Source: Desertimonas sp963732335 (lineage in GTDB: Bacteria > Actinomycetota > Acidimicrobiia > Acidimicrobiales > Ilumatobacteraceae). Taken from it: a stretch of 64,000 bases of DNA. The stretch lies in the NCBI GenBank assembly GCA_963732335.1, contig CAVSZO010000026.1, positions 310,001 through 374,000 of the forward strand, in the 5' to 3' direction. How positions within the stretch are numbered: position 1 is the first letter of the stretch; each line of letters starts with the position of its first letter. Shown here piece after piece: positions 29,455 through 39,647 of the stretch. The position numbers were made by a program, and so were the translations under genes. A model generated the notes under the pieces. It was not told the origin of the DNA. It saw nothing but the letters and a program-made list of their open reading frames with translations, and did not search any database.

Positions 29455-30632
29455 GACGGCACGAACTCGTTGCTCGGTGCGGCGAGAATCGGCAGACGGG
29501 CGTCGACGCGCCAGCCGTCGGCCGTCGTCCCGGCATCGAGGCTGCCGCCGAGGGCGCGGGCGCGCTCGCTCATCCCGACGAGCCCGAAGTGACCGCTGTT
29601 CGGATCCGGTGCGGCGGCAGCGCGCCCGTGGTCGGCGACGGTGAGGAGCACATCCCCGTCGATCGATGGCGGCGATGACCTCGACCGTGTTGCCGGGTGC
29701 GTGCCGAGCGACATTGGCGAGCGCCTCGCGTGCGATGCGATGCACGGCGGTGCCGGTCGGGCCGGCGAGCTCGGCGACTCGGGGTGAGATCGCTGCCGTG
29801 ATCTCGATCCCGGCGCGGCGGTACTCGTCGACGAGAGCGATCGAGATCGGCAGAACCGGACGAGTGCCGGATCGGTGCCCCGTTCGTCGGTGCGCAACGC
29901 CGCCACCGTGGCGCGGATCTGGTCGAGGCTGGCCCGTCCGACACTCTCGGCGTCGACGAGCGCCCGCTCGGCATCGTCGAGGTCGCGCCGGAGGACGTGG
30001 CGAGCGCCCGTGACATGAAGGAGCATCGCCGCCAGCGTGTGGCCGGCGAGATCGTGCAGTTCCCGGGCGATGCGCCGTCGTTCCTCGGCGACGGCCTGTT
30101 CGGCGAGCGCCTGGCGGGCCTGCTCCAGTTGGACGATCAGGGTCTGCTGCCGATGTACGACGCGGCCGATCAAGAACGTGAAGAGGTGGGCCATCACCCA
30201 CGACTGCGAGCCGATGTCCTCCTCGACAGCGAGGAACTCGCCGATGACCCACGGCGACGCCGCGGCGAAGGCGGCGATCAGGGCGGCCCGGACGGTCGAC
30301 TCGACGTGTGCCGACACGTACAGGACCATCAGCACGCTGAGGAAGAGCATCGGTTCGAGCACCGTCCGGACGCCGACGACGACGAAGATCGGGCCGACGA
30401 CGAGGAGGGCGAACACCTCGGGAAAGCGAGCCAGGCGATCCTGGAACACGAAGGCGACGACGGCAGGCGACACGATCAGCAGGTCGAGGGCCGTGCCGGG
30501 ATCGGTGAGCTGGGCGATCGTCGTGACGACCGCAGCGGCCAGAACGAAGAAGCCGCGCTCGTCACGGCGCAGCGCTACATCCCGACCGACGGAGGTCGTG
30601 TCGGCGCCTGGAGACGTCAGCTCCACGACCAC
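29451..30632 (-). CDS. Membrane sensor histidine kinase (HisKA_3), compensated double frameshift
   Basis: About 393 residues. The N-terminal membrane domain has four or five spans (FFVLAAAVVTTIAQL, LDLLIVSPAVVAFVF, VFALLVVGPIFVVVGV, MLFLSVLMVLYVSAHV, AALIAAFAAASPWVIGEFL). Then a short coiled coil, the HisKA_3 box RRRIARELHDLAGHTLAAML and an ATPase domain ending GHFGLVGMSERARAL. Between about 29855 and 29660 the observed frame is wrong; the adjacent frame gives the expected N-box region VHRIAREALANVARHAPGN. So two indels cancel and leave one long open frame with a scrambled centre. Start is GTG 30632 or 30626. Confidence 0.88.
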   Translation of the reverse strand: MVVELTSPGADTTSVGRDVALRRDERGFFVLAAAVVTTIAQLTDPGTALDLLIVSPAVVAFVFQDRLARFPEVFALLVVGPIFVVVGVRTVLEPMLFLSVLMVLYVSAHVESTVRAALIAAFAAASPWVIGEFLAVEEDIGSQSWVMAHLFTFLIGRVVHRQQTLIVQLEQARQALAEQAVAEERRRIARELHDLAGHTLAAMLLHVTGARHVLRRDLDDAERALVDAESVGRASLDQIRATVAALRTDERGTDPALVRFCRSRSLSSTSTAAPGSRSRQRSHPESPSSPARPAPPCIASHARRSPMSLGTHPATRSRSSPPSIDGDVLLTVADHGRAAAAPDPNSGHFGLVGMSERARALGGSLDAGTTADGWRVDARLPILAAPSNEFVPS

Positions 30633-30757
30633 GAGGCTACGACGGCGTGGTCGCCTCGCCCTCGGCCCACGGTCGGAACCGCGCCCTCCAACCGTGGGTG
30701 GAGTCCGAGCGCTCGCCACCAACCCCAAACTGGGGAAGATCCGTGTCGCCCGCCAAT

Positions 30758-30800
30758 CTGGGGAAGTTGTGTTTCAGATGCTGACACACAACTTCCCCAG
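30758..30800 (-). terminator. Long perfect hairpin after hrpA
   Basis: CTGGGGAAGTTGTGT (30758-30772) and ACACAACTTCCCCAG (30786-30800) pair fully. Inside, TCAG-ATG-CTGA adds four more pairs, giving 19 pairs with one mismatch. A direct repeat of CTGGGGAAG lies at 30730-30738. It sits 15 bp past the hrpA stop and upstream of the kinase promoter, so it probably ends hrpA transcription. Confidence 0.75.
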
Positions 30801-30814
30801 TTCGAGGAGCGAGG

Positions 30815-33800
30815 TCAGGCGCCGAGGGCGGTGAGCCGTTCGCCGACGCGTCGTGTGCTCACCCGCTCGGCGACGCCGAGGGGCTGGGCGAACACGCTCA
30901 TCCGCAGCTCCTCGAGCAACCAGCGCACCGCGACGGCGTCGGCGCTCGGGCGTGACCGCCCGAGCCGACGGTACGTAGGCGTCGAAGCGGCGCTCCAACG
31001 GCACGACCTCGCTCATCCGGCGCACATCGCGCCCAACATCCTCGGCGAGGCGATCGAGTCGGTAGCCGATCCCCTCGACATAGCGCCTGACGTCGTCGAT
31101 GCGGCTGGCGCCGGCGTCGATCACGAAGTGACGTCCTGTGAGGCGGGCGAGGTGCGCAGTCGCGTCCGCCACCGAGAGTTCGACCGACGCGGACACGAGG
31201 CGATCGAGCCGCTGGCGCACGCCGTGGGCGGCCACGAGCACACCGGCGGCGCCGGCGAGTGTGGCCGCGGCGATCGGCCCACCCCGTGAGCGCACCTCGC
31301 CCTGCAGCGCCGCAAACGCGCGCCTCGTCCCAGGGCAGCTCGGCACCGTCGAGCACTGCGTCGACGGCGGCGAACCGGCAGTCGGCGGCGAGGTCGGCGA
31401 GGGAGATCCCGCTGGCGGCAATTGCCAGCCGGGCGCTCTCGTCGAGGCGGCGAGCGGCGTCTCCCACTGACGGCGCGGCGGTGAGCAGCAATAGCCGGCG
31501 CACCCCACCGCGCATCACGCGCAGCTGCAGGTCACGATTGGTCACGATGCGCAGCGACACGCTCTCGTCGTTGTCGAGCAGCGCCGGGTAGCCGACCACC
31601 CGGTGGCCGGCACGCTCCGCTTCGACCGTTTGCGGCAGGCTCCCGAGATCCCACGTGGTGAGCCCGGTGCGCTCGTCGATCGGGAGGGCATCGGCGATCG
31701 CCTCGCGTGCCGTCGTGGCGAGGCGAGTGCGGATCGCCGCGAGATCCGTGTCGGCGTCGCGCGCCTTGCCGTCGTCGTCGAGCACGAGCACGTGCATCCG
31801 CAGGTGCGGCGGTACCGCGCCGGTGTCGAAGTCGTCGCCGCCGACGGGCACGCCGCTGACCTCGCTGATCGCCGCGGCGAGGGCGTCGACCAAGCGACCG
31901 CGTGGCGGGCCGAGGCGCTGCGCTGCCGCCCGGGCCGTGTCGGTGAGCGGGATCAACGCCCGGCGAGTGTCCTTTGGCAGCGTGCGCACGAGCGCCTGCA
32001 CGAGCTCTTGCCGGTAGCCGGGGATCTGCCAATCGAGCGTCGCGTCGTCGACCTGGTTGAGAGCCGTGAGCGGGCACCCGCAGGGTGACCCCATCGAGCG
32101 GCTCTCCGGGAGCGAAGCGGTACGACAGCGGGAGGTCGAGGTCGCCGCTGCGCCATGTGTCGGGATAGTCGGCGAGGTGGATCACCGCGCCGTCGGCGTC
32201 GCGCAGATCGTCGGGGGTGAGCTCGAGCAGCTCCGGTGCCGTCGTCGCGGCGTCGCGCCACCAGCGGTCGAAGTGCTGGCCGGACACGACGTCCGTGGGA
32301 ATGCGCCGGTCGTAGAAGTCGTGCACGGCGTCGTCATCGAGGAGGTGGCCGCGGCGGACCCGGTCCTCCAGCGCTCCGACCTCGGCCACGAAGTCCCGGT
32401 TACGTTCGAGGAAGCGATGCTCGGCGTCCCACTCGCCGAGGACGAGGGCGTGGCGGACGAACAGCTCACGCGCCAGTGCCTTGTCGACGCGGTCGTAGCC
32501 GACCGTCCGGCCGGTGACGATCGGCAGCCCGTACAGGGTCACCGTCTCGGTGGCGATGGGGCGGCCGGCGCGGCGGTCCCAGCGTGGCTCGCTGTAGGAG
32601 CGCCGGACGAGGTGGGCGCCGAGGCGCTCGGCCCACTCCGGCTGCACCGTCGCGACGCGGCGTGCCCACACCCGGCTGGTCTCCACCAGCTCGGCCGCCA
32701 TCACCCACCGGGGTGGCTTCTTCGCCAGCACCGACCCCGGTGCGATGACGAACGTCGCGCCGCGGGCGCCGCGGAACTCCCGCGGGTCGCGATCTCGGAA
32801 GCCGAGGTGCGACAGCAGCCCGGCGAGCACCGACTGGTGGACGTGGTCGGGATGGCCGGCGCTCGAACCAGCGCGAACACCGAGGTCGCCGGCGACCTGG
32901 CGGAGCTGGCTGAACAGGTCCTGCCACTCGCGCACGCGTAGGTAGTTGAGGTACTCGGCACGGCACAGCTTGCGGAACTGGTTGGACGACCGCTGGCGCT
33001 GTTCGGCGCGCAGGTAGTCCCACAGCGCGACGATCGACAGCAGATCCGACCCGGCGACGTCGAAACGGCGGTGGGTGGCGTCGGCCTCGGGCGCGCTCGG
33101 CGACGGGACGTTCGCGGGGATCCTGGATCGACAGGGCGGCGGCGATGACGAGTACCTCGCGCACGCAGCCGAGGCGGTCGGCTTCGAGCACCATCCGGCC
33201 GAGCCGGGGATCGACCGGCAACCGGGCCAGCCGGCGGCCGATCGGAGTGAGCGGGCGGATGCCGGTTGGGTCGACTGGGCCGATCGCCGCCAGCTCCTCC
33301 AGCAACAGGTAGCCGTCGCGGACGGCAGCGGAGTCTGGCGGCTCGACGAACGGGAAGGCGGCGATGTCGCCGAGACCGATCGCCGTCATCTGCAGGATGA
33401 CCGACGCCAGGTTGGTGCGCAGGATCTCCGGTTCGGTGAACTCCGGGCGGGCGTGGAACTCATCCTCGCCGTACAGGCGGATGCACGTGCCCGGAGCGAC
33501 GCGCCCGCACCGCCCGGCACGCTGGTTCGCCGACGCCTGCGACACCGGCTCGATCGGCAGCCGCTGGACCTTCAGGCGGCGGCTGAAGCGGGAGATCCGG
33601 GCAGTGCCGGTGTCGACGACGTAGCGCACACCGGGCACGGTGAGCGACGTCTCGGCGACGTTCGTGCTGAGCACGATGCGCCGGCCACGATGAGGTTGGA
33701 AGATGCGGTGCTGCTCCGCCGAGGACAATCGGGCGTACAGCGGCAGCACCTCGGTGTCGCGGCGCTCGAGGCGGCGCAACGCATCGGCGGTGTCGTGGAT

Positions 33801-34571
33801 CTCGCGCTCCCCGGAGAGGAACACGAGCACGTCGCCTGGCCCCTCCTGTTCGAGTTCGGCGACGGCATCGACGACTGCTTGCACCTGATCCCGGTCGTCG
33901 CCAGGAGCTTCGCCGAAGGGTCGGTAGCGAACTTCGACAGGGAACGTGCGTCCCGTCACCTCGATCACCGGCGCGTCGACACCGCCGGCGGCGAAGTGGC
34001 TGGCGAAGCGGGCGGTGTCGATCGTCGCCGAGGTCACGACCACGGACAGATCCGGTCGCTCGGGCAACAGCCGGCGCAGGTAGCCAAGGATGAAGTCGAT
34101 GTTGAGATTGCGCTCGTGGGCCTCGTCGACGATCAGCGTGTCGTAGCGGCGAAGCATGCGGTCGCGCTGGATCTCGGCGAGCAGGATGCCGTCGGTCATC
34201 ACGCGCACGATCGTCTCGTCGCCGACACGGTCGTCGAAGCGCACCGAGTACCCGACGGCGGCGCCGACGGGCGAGTCGAGCTCGCTGGCGAGGCGCTCGG
34301 CGATCGTGCGGGCGGCGATGCGCCGCGGCTGGGTGTGACCGATCAACCCGGCGATGCCCCGTCCGACTTCGATGCACAGCTTCGGCAGCTGGGTGCTCTT
34401 GCCAGAGCCGGTCTCCCCGGCGACGATCACGACTCGGTGGTCGCCCAGCGCGGCCAGCAGCTCGTCGTGCCAGGCCGTGATCGGCAGTTCCGCCGGATAG
34501 CTGATCGCCGCGGAGGCGATCAACGAATCACGGACGGCGCGACGACGGTCGGCGGCGGCGCGGCGGTCCAC
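30815..34571 (-). CDS. hrpA: DEAH-box ATP-dependent RNA helicase HrpA, several frame breaks
   Basis: Large RNA helicase, about 1,250 residues, involved in mRNA and ribosome rescue/processing. Motor motifs: GETGSGKST (Walker A), TQPRRIAARTIAERL (Ia), DEAHERNLN (DEAH, motif II), SATID (III), STNVAETSLTVPGVRYVVD (V) and QRAGRCGR (VI). Downstream are the helicase-associated domain and the long HrpA C-terminal region (ATFVIAPGSVLAKKPPRWVM, RVTGRTVGYDRVDKALARE-like block). Frame changes occur near 33110, 32078, 31330 and 30960. The corrected C-terminus is MSVFAQPLGVAERVSTRRVG, stopping at TGA 30815. The start codon is GTG 34571, adjacent to the end of the SGNH hydrolase gene. Confidence 0.93.
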
Positions 34572-34590
34572 CCGGCCAGTCTGGTGGTGC

Positions 34591-36126
34591 TACCGCCGCG
34601 ACACGAAGCGAGTGGCGAACGGGAGTGAGCAAGGCGAACACTTCGTCGATCAGCGCCGGGGGATCACTGTTGAGCGTGTCTCGGGCGCGGAGGGCAGCGA
34701 AGTCGACCGGCTTGCTCGGGACACCCGCCACGGCGAGGACGTCGAGCACCTCCTGGGTGATGATGCCGTACCCGGAGATCGACGGGTGGATGCCGTCGAG
34801 ACCGAACAGGCCGCCCTGGCGACGACCGTTCTCGTCGGCGCGGAAGAAGCGGGTGTCGAGATCGGCGATCGGCTGCGGCAGCTGGTAGGGCACCCAGTCG
34901 TTGCGCGCCGCCGCCAACGGGTCGTCGTCGAACCGCCGGTAGGCCAGTGAGTCGAGCAGGCCGCACAGGTCGAGCACGTACCAGTCGCGGCCCGCCCGCC
35001 GAGCGTCGCTGACTGCATTGGTGATCGTCGTGTTGTACTGGTCGATTGCCGAGTCGATCGCCCTCGCCTGCTGGTGGGTGAGGTGACGGTGCTTCGCCGG
35101 GCGGAACGCATCCTCGTCGATCCAGGGGTCGGTGTAGTACGGGAAGTACCGCGACCCTGGCTTCCACTTCGCGCCGGGAGCCTGCGGGTTGACGCCGCGG
35201 GCGAGCGGGGCGATCGTCACGTGCGGCACCGTGGCGAGCACCACCCTTTGCGCCCGAACCGAGTGCAACTCGGCGACGAGGGCGGCGTACTCCTGGGCGA
35301 AGTGGATGGGACGCCAGACGTTGTACCGGTGGTTCTCGTCGATGAGGTCGAAGCCAGGTCCCGACCACTTGACCTGCTTGCTGACGATCGCGTCGAGGGC
35401 GTTGTTGGCGCCGAGGGCGACGACGAGAGTGCCGATCGCGCCGTTGTCGCCGTGCCATCTCGCCGCCGTCACCTGGGTCGCGTCGACACCGAACGGCGCC
35501 AGCACCGACAAGGCGGCGATGTCGTTGTCCCGGGCAGGCTTGGCCCCGAACAGGTCGTCGTCGCGCCCGCCCGCAGCGCGTGCGGCAGCCCGGGCAGCGG
35601 TGTACGACAGGGCGTCGCGGACATCCCAGCCGTAGATCCCCACGTTGTCGTAGTGGATGTCCGTCGGCGGCGGGTCGGACCCCGCACCCCGCTCCCAGTA
35701 GTCCTCGTTACCGTCGAGGATGCGGTGCAGCGCGAGCGGGGCGCGCATCCGTTCGAACATGCTGATGTCGTCACCGAACCTCGCCTGCAGCTGCCGCGCC
35801 AGCGTCTCGATGTTGAGCGGCAACCCGTCGAGCGGCCCGCCATAGCGGGGCACGGCGAAATCGTCGAGACTGAGCGCCGCTGCCACCTGTGCCGGCCACG
35901 ACAGCGACGTGTGGAACACCGCACCGCTCGTCACTCCGTGAGTCAGCGAGTCGCCGACGGTCACGAGCGGATGGGTCGGGTCGGCCGGCACGCTCGGCAC
36001 GCCGGCCGCAGGATCGCCCAGCTCGATTCCGAGAGTTGGGTCAGTGATCCGTGGCGGAGCCACGTCCGTGACGACCACGTCGGACGGCGTATCCGCATCC
36101 AGCATCTCCGGCGGCAGCTCGCTCAT
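34591..36126 (-). CDS. SGNH/GDSL-type hydrolase, large
   Basis: Esterase or lipase of the SGNH fold, about 510 residues, longer than the usual 200-350. The nucleophile block is VTVGDSLTHGVTSG (Ser near 35953), ALGANN (35400) supplies the Gly/Asn oxyanion block, and DGIHPSISGYG (~34790) holds the catalytic Asp-x-x-His. It has an acidic N-terminus and no signal peptide. The middle region (IHYDNVGIYGWDVRDALSY and HFAQEYAALVAELHS) is conserved-looking but unassigned. Near 34620 a slip probably hides the real tail (PFATRFVSRR, stop at ~34591). Otherwise the frame would overlap hrpA by 44 bp. Divergent from the redox operon at 36245. Confidence 0.82.
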
Positions 36127-36244
36127 TGCCGTCCTCCGATCTCGCCCAGTGGGCGTTGACCGAGTGAAGCAGTTCGATCCGCGGCTCGTCGGCGAATTTC
36201 AGTGCGATGACGCGGGTGGGGCGGAGATTTCCTAACGTGACGTG

Positions 36245-36856
36245 ATGGCCCTGTTCACCCGGGGATTCCGCGGACGCGGCGCTGCCGAGCGTGACCCACG
36301 GCTGCCGCCGGGGCAGTACGACACGGGAAGCGGCTGGCCAGTGCTCACCGCCGAGGCACGGCCGCGACTGTCGACGGATGACTGGACGTTCACTGTCGAC
36401 GGCCTCGTCGAACAGCCGACGACGTGGGACTGGCAGCAGATCCACGCCCTGCCGGCATCGACGTACCACGGCGACATCCACTGCGTGACGACGTGGTCGA
36501 AGCTGGGGATGACGTTCAACGGTGTGTCGGTCGACGAGCTCCTCGCGGTCGCCGTCGTCCCGCCAGCGGCGACGCACGTGCTCGCTCGTTCGCACACGGG
36601 CTACACGACCAACCTCCCTCTCGCCGACGTCACCGATGGCAAGGCGTGGATCGCCTGGGAGGTCGACGGGAAGCCCCTCCCCACCGACCACGGCGGACCG
36701 GCCCGCCTGCTCGTGCCCCACTTGTACTTCTGGAAGAGCGCCAAGTGGGTCTCCGGCCTGAGGATCCTCGATCACGACGAGCCCGGCTTCTGGGAACAGA
36801 ACGGCTACCACAACCGTGGTGATCCGTGGCTCGAGCAGCGGTACCACGGTGACTGA
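36245..36856 (+). CDS. Sulfite-oxidase-fold molybdopterin-binding protein
   Basis: Intact 203-residue single-domain protein of the sulfite oxidase/YedY molybdopterin-binding fold. Cys80 in GDIHCVTTWSKLGMTF is at the position of the molybdenum-ligating cysteine. Other family features are WTFTVDGLVEQP, HTGYTTNLPLAD, GGPARLLVPHLYFWKSAKW and the closing PGFWEQNGYHNRGDPW. It lacks a Tat signal and the dimerisation domain of true sulfite oxidases, so it probably works in the cytosol. ATG 36245 (GTG 36242 also possible). The next gene, a flavin reductase, starts 8 bp before this stop, so the two likely form an oxidoreductase pair. Confidence 0.88.
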   Translation: MALFTRGFRGRGAAERDPRLPPGQYDTGSGWPVLTAEARPRLSTDDWTFTVDGLVEQPTTWDWQQIHALPASTYHGDIHCVTTWSKLGMTFNGVSVDELLAVAVVPPAATHVLARSHTGYTTNLPLADVTDGKAWIAWEVDGKPLPTDHGGPARLLVPHLYFWKSAKWVSGLRILDHDEPGFWEQNGYHNRGDPWLEQRYHGD

Positions 36857-37574
36857 AACTGGAACCACTACGAACGCCGCGCCCGGCCCGTGGCAGCGCG
36901 CCGCCGTCGTCGCCATCACTCCCGAGACGGCGCGGGCGAAGTCGTACCGACTGCACCTCGAGCGACCGACTCGACATCTGCCCGGTCAGCACTTCATCGT
37001 CCGCCTCACCGCGCCGGACGGCTACACGGCGGCCCGCTCCTACTCCGTGGCCTCGGCACCGAATCACGGCGACGAGATCGAACTGACCGTCGAGCGTCTC
37101 GACGACGGCGAGGTGTCGACGTTCCTCCACGACGAGGTGATGGTCGGCGACGAGTTGGACGTGCGCGGCCCGATCGGCGGTTGGTTCGTCTGGCCCGGCG
37201 AGGCCCCTGCCGTGCTGGTCGGGGGCGGCTCCGGCGTCGTGCCACTGATGTCGATGCTGCGGTGGGCCCGCCAGCACGGCCGCGCCGGCGACGTGCGCCT
37301 CGTCGTGTCGGTGCGTACGCCGGACGACCTCTACTACCGCGGCGAGATCACCGGACCGGAGACGTCAGTCATCTACAGCCGCGTCGCGCCAGCCGCGTAT
37401 CCGCGCCGGGCGGGACGCGTGACCACCGCGGACTTGCGTCCGGCCCTTCTCCCGGGTGCGACCGCCTACGTCTGTGGTTCGGCGAGCTTTGCCAATGCCG
37501 CTACGGATCTGTTGATGGACGTCGGCGTGCCCGAGCAGGACATCCGGGTCGAACGATTCGGACCAACCGGCTGA
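36849..37574 (+). CDS. Ferredoxin-NAD(P)H reductase-type flavoprotein
   Basis: Intact 241-residue FAD/NAD(P)H oxidoreductase. The flavin-binding RxYS motif is ARSYSVASAP, followed by ELTVERLDDGEVSTFL. The nucleotide-binding domain has GGGSGVVPLMSML and the C-terminal YVCGSASFANAATDLL. No iron-sulfur domain is attached. The next gene supplies a [2Fe-2S] domain. GTG 36849 overlaps the molybdopterin-protein stop by 8 nt. Likely job: pass electrons between NAD(P)H and the molybdopterin protein, or the ferredoxin domain of the downstream cyclase. Confidence 0.92.
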   Translation: MTETGTTTNAAPGPWQRAAVVAITPETARAKSYRLHLERPTRHLPGQHFIVRLTAPDGYTAARSYSVASAPNHGDEIELTVERLDDGEVSTFLHDEVMVGDELDVRGPIGGWFVWPGEAPAVLVGGGSGVVPLMSMLRWARQHGRAGDVRLVVSVRTPDDLYYRGEITGPETSVIYSRVAPAAYPRRAGRVTTADLRPALLPGATAYVCGSASFANAATDLLMDVGVPEQDIRVERFGPTG

Positions 37575-37602
37575 GCCCGCGAAGTGGCAAAGTGGCGGTT
37601 GC

Positions 37603-38593
37603 GTGCCGAACGTCTACGTGCTCCCCGACCAGCGACTCGTCGAGTGCCGGCCGGGTGAGCCGATCCTGCCGGCGGCGCTACGCGCCGGGATCCCCTTCAC
37701 CCATGCCTGCGGGGGCAAGGGCAAATGCTCGACGTGCCGCGTCGTGGTCGTCGAGGGATGGCAGGCGCTCGGCGATCGCAACGCCAGGGAGCGGACCATC
37801 GCCGACCAGCTGGGGTTCCGTCCAGAGTTTCGCCTCGCCTGCCAGACCGTGCCGACTGGCGACCTGACGATCCGCCGCCTCGTCCTCGACGAGCGCGACG
37901 TGGAGCTCGCCGACGTCAGGCGGCGGCCGCCGCGACCTCGACGGCACCGACAGCACTGGGGCCGAGCGCCGCACGGTGGACGAGGTGGCCCCCGGCGCGC
38001 CCGACCGATCGGTGACGAGCTTCCCGTCGCCGTCATGTTCGCGGACATTCGCGGCTTCACCGCCTTCGCCGAGGCGGTCCTGCCCTACGACGTCATTCAC
38101 GTGCTGCAGCGCGCAGCTCCGCGACGTCACCAACGCGGTCGAACGACAAGGCGGCGTCGTGACGAGCTACATGGGCGACGGTGTGATGGCACTGTTCAGC
38201 GAGGACCCGGGCGACCAGGCGGAATCCTCGAGCCGGCGTGCCGTCCGGGCCGGACTGGCAATCCTGGCCCGCGCCGAGGCGGGTCGGGCGGGCCTCGAGG
38301 AGCTGTACGGCCGTTCGTTCGACATCAACGTCGGCGTCCATTTCGGGACGGCGATCGTCGGCACGCTGTTGGGCGACCCGGCGACGATCACGGCGATCGG
38401 CGACACGGTGAACCTGGCCAACCGGATCGAGCAGGCGAACAAGGAGTTCGGCACGCGGCTGCTGGTGTCGGACGCCGCCCGCGTCGAAGTCGGCGACGCC
38501 CTCGTGCTCGGGCGCTCGTTCAGCAGTCGACTGCCGGGCAAGGCCGGACAGTACGATCTGTTCGAGGTGCTCGGCTTGGCCGACCAGCCCTGA
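37603..38593 (+). CDS. [2Fe-2S] ferredoxin-class III nucleotidyl cyclase fusion, frame broken
   Basis: An N-terminal plant-type ferredoxin domain (residues 1-~95; Cys36, Cys42, Cys45 and Cys80 in CGGKGKCSTC and RLACQTV) is joined by a variable linker to a class III adenylate/guanylate cyclase domain. In the cyclase: FADIRGFTAFAE (first metal Asp), TSYMGDGVMALF (second metal Asp), GVHFGTAIVG, and AIGDTVNLANRIEQ (Asn/Arg transition-state residues). The usual substrate-choosing Lys before the GDG motif is replaced (TSYMGDG). Frame changes near 37925, 38010 and 38108 affect the linker and early cyclase. Start GTG 37603, 28 bp after the reductase stop. Suggests cyclic-nucleotide output tied to redox state. 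Confidence 0.88.
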
Positions 38594-38640
38594 TCCGCAG
38601 CACTGGGCGCTCCGGAACGGCCGAGCCCTGACGGCCGGCA

Positions 38641-39621
38641 CTACACGACACCGCGAATGTGCTCGCGTACCTCGCTCACGTAGTACTCGGCGAGCTGGCG
38701 GTGCAGCTCCGCCGGCAACGGCTCGAGATCGCTCACGGCGGCGTTCTCGACGACCTGAGCGGACCGGGTGGCCCCGGCGATCACGGTGCTCACGGCGGGC
38801 TGGTCGAGAATCCAGCGCAGCGCCATCTGCGCACCCGACATCCCAGCCGGGGCAAGCGTGGCGAAGTGCGCGGCGATGTCGACAGCGCGCTCGAAGGGCA
38901 GTCCCGAGAACGTCTCCCCGACGCTGAACGAGGCGCCGTCGCGGTTGTAGTTGCGGTGGTCGCCCTCGGCGAACCGCTGCGACCTGGTCATCTTGCCCGA
39001 CAGCACGCCGGACGCCAGCGGCAGTCGCACGATGACCCCGACACTCTTCGCCTGCGCCCTGGGCAGCAGTTCGTCGATCGGGTCCTGGCGAACGAGGTTG
39101 AAGATGATCTGGATCGACGTGAGCGTCGGATGCTCGATCGCGAACAGTGCGTCGTCGACCGTTTCGACGCTGACGCCGAACTCGCGGATCAGCCCGTCGC
39201 CACGAAAGTCGCCGAGCCACGAGAGCAGATCGCCAGCACGCAAGATGTCGCTCGGCACGCAGTGCAACTGCACGAGATCGAGCGCATCGCCGCCCAGCCG
39301 CCGGAGCGAGCCCTCGAGATTCGACCTCACCTTCGGCTTGGTGAAGCCGTCGGGATACAAGGCCGCAGCGCGACCAACCTTGGTAGCGACGATCCGCTCG
39401 CCTGGGTTTACGGCGACATGGCGGCCGATCCGCGTCTCACTGAGGCCGTCGCCGTACACGTCGGCGGTGTCCCAGAAGTTGATCCCGTGCTCGTCGGCAG
39501 CGGCGAGCACTGCCTGCGCCGCCTCGTCGCTGACCGGTCCGAAGTCGTTGCCGAGTTGCCAACATCCCAGCCCGATCTCCGAGACTCGGTAGCCGCTCTT
39601 GCCCAGCGTCCGCAGTTTCAC
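38641..39621 (-). CDS. Aldo-keto reductase
   Basis: Intact 326-residue NADPH-dependent aldo-keto reductase barrel. The catalytic tetrad is visible: Asp and Tyr in FWDTADVYGDG, Lys in IVATKVG, His in VQLHCV. The C-terminal NADP-binding segment is STVIAGATRSAQVVEN. Start GTG 39621 lies 26 bp after the stop of the DUF2090 aldolase gene, so this is probably the third gene of the minus-strand half of the sugar locus. It could reduce an aldehyde or keto-sugar intermediate. The specific substrate cannot be read from the sequence. Confidence 0.92.
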   Translation of the reverse strand: MKLRTLGKSGYRVSEIGLGCWQLGNDFGPVSDEAAQAVLAAADEHGINFWDTADVYGDGLSETRIGRHVAVNPGERIVATKVGRAAALYPDGFTKPKVRSNLEGSLRRLGGDALDLVQLHCVPSDILRAGDLLSWLGDFRGDGLIREFGVSVETVDDALFAIEHPTLTSIQIIFNLVRQDPIDELLPRAQAKSVGVIVRLPLASGVLSGKMTRSQRFAEGDHRNYNRDGASFSVGETFSGLPFERAVDIAAHFATLAPAGMSGAQMALRWILDQPAVSTVIAGATRSAQVVENAAVSDLEPLPAELHRQLAEYYVSEVREHIRGVV

Positions 39622-39647
39622 CCGCCCACCTCTACCACGGGCCGTGT

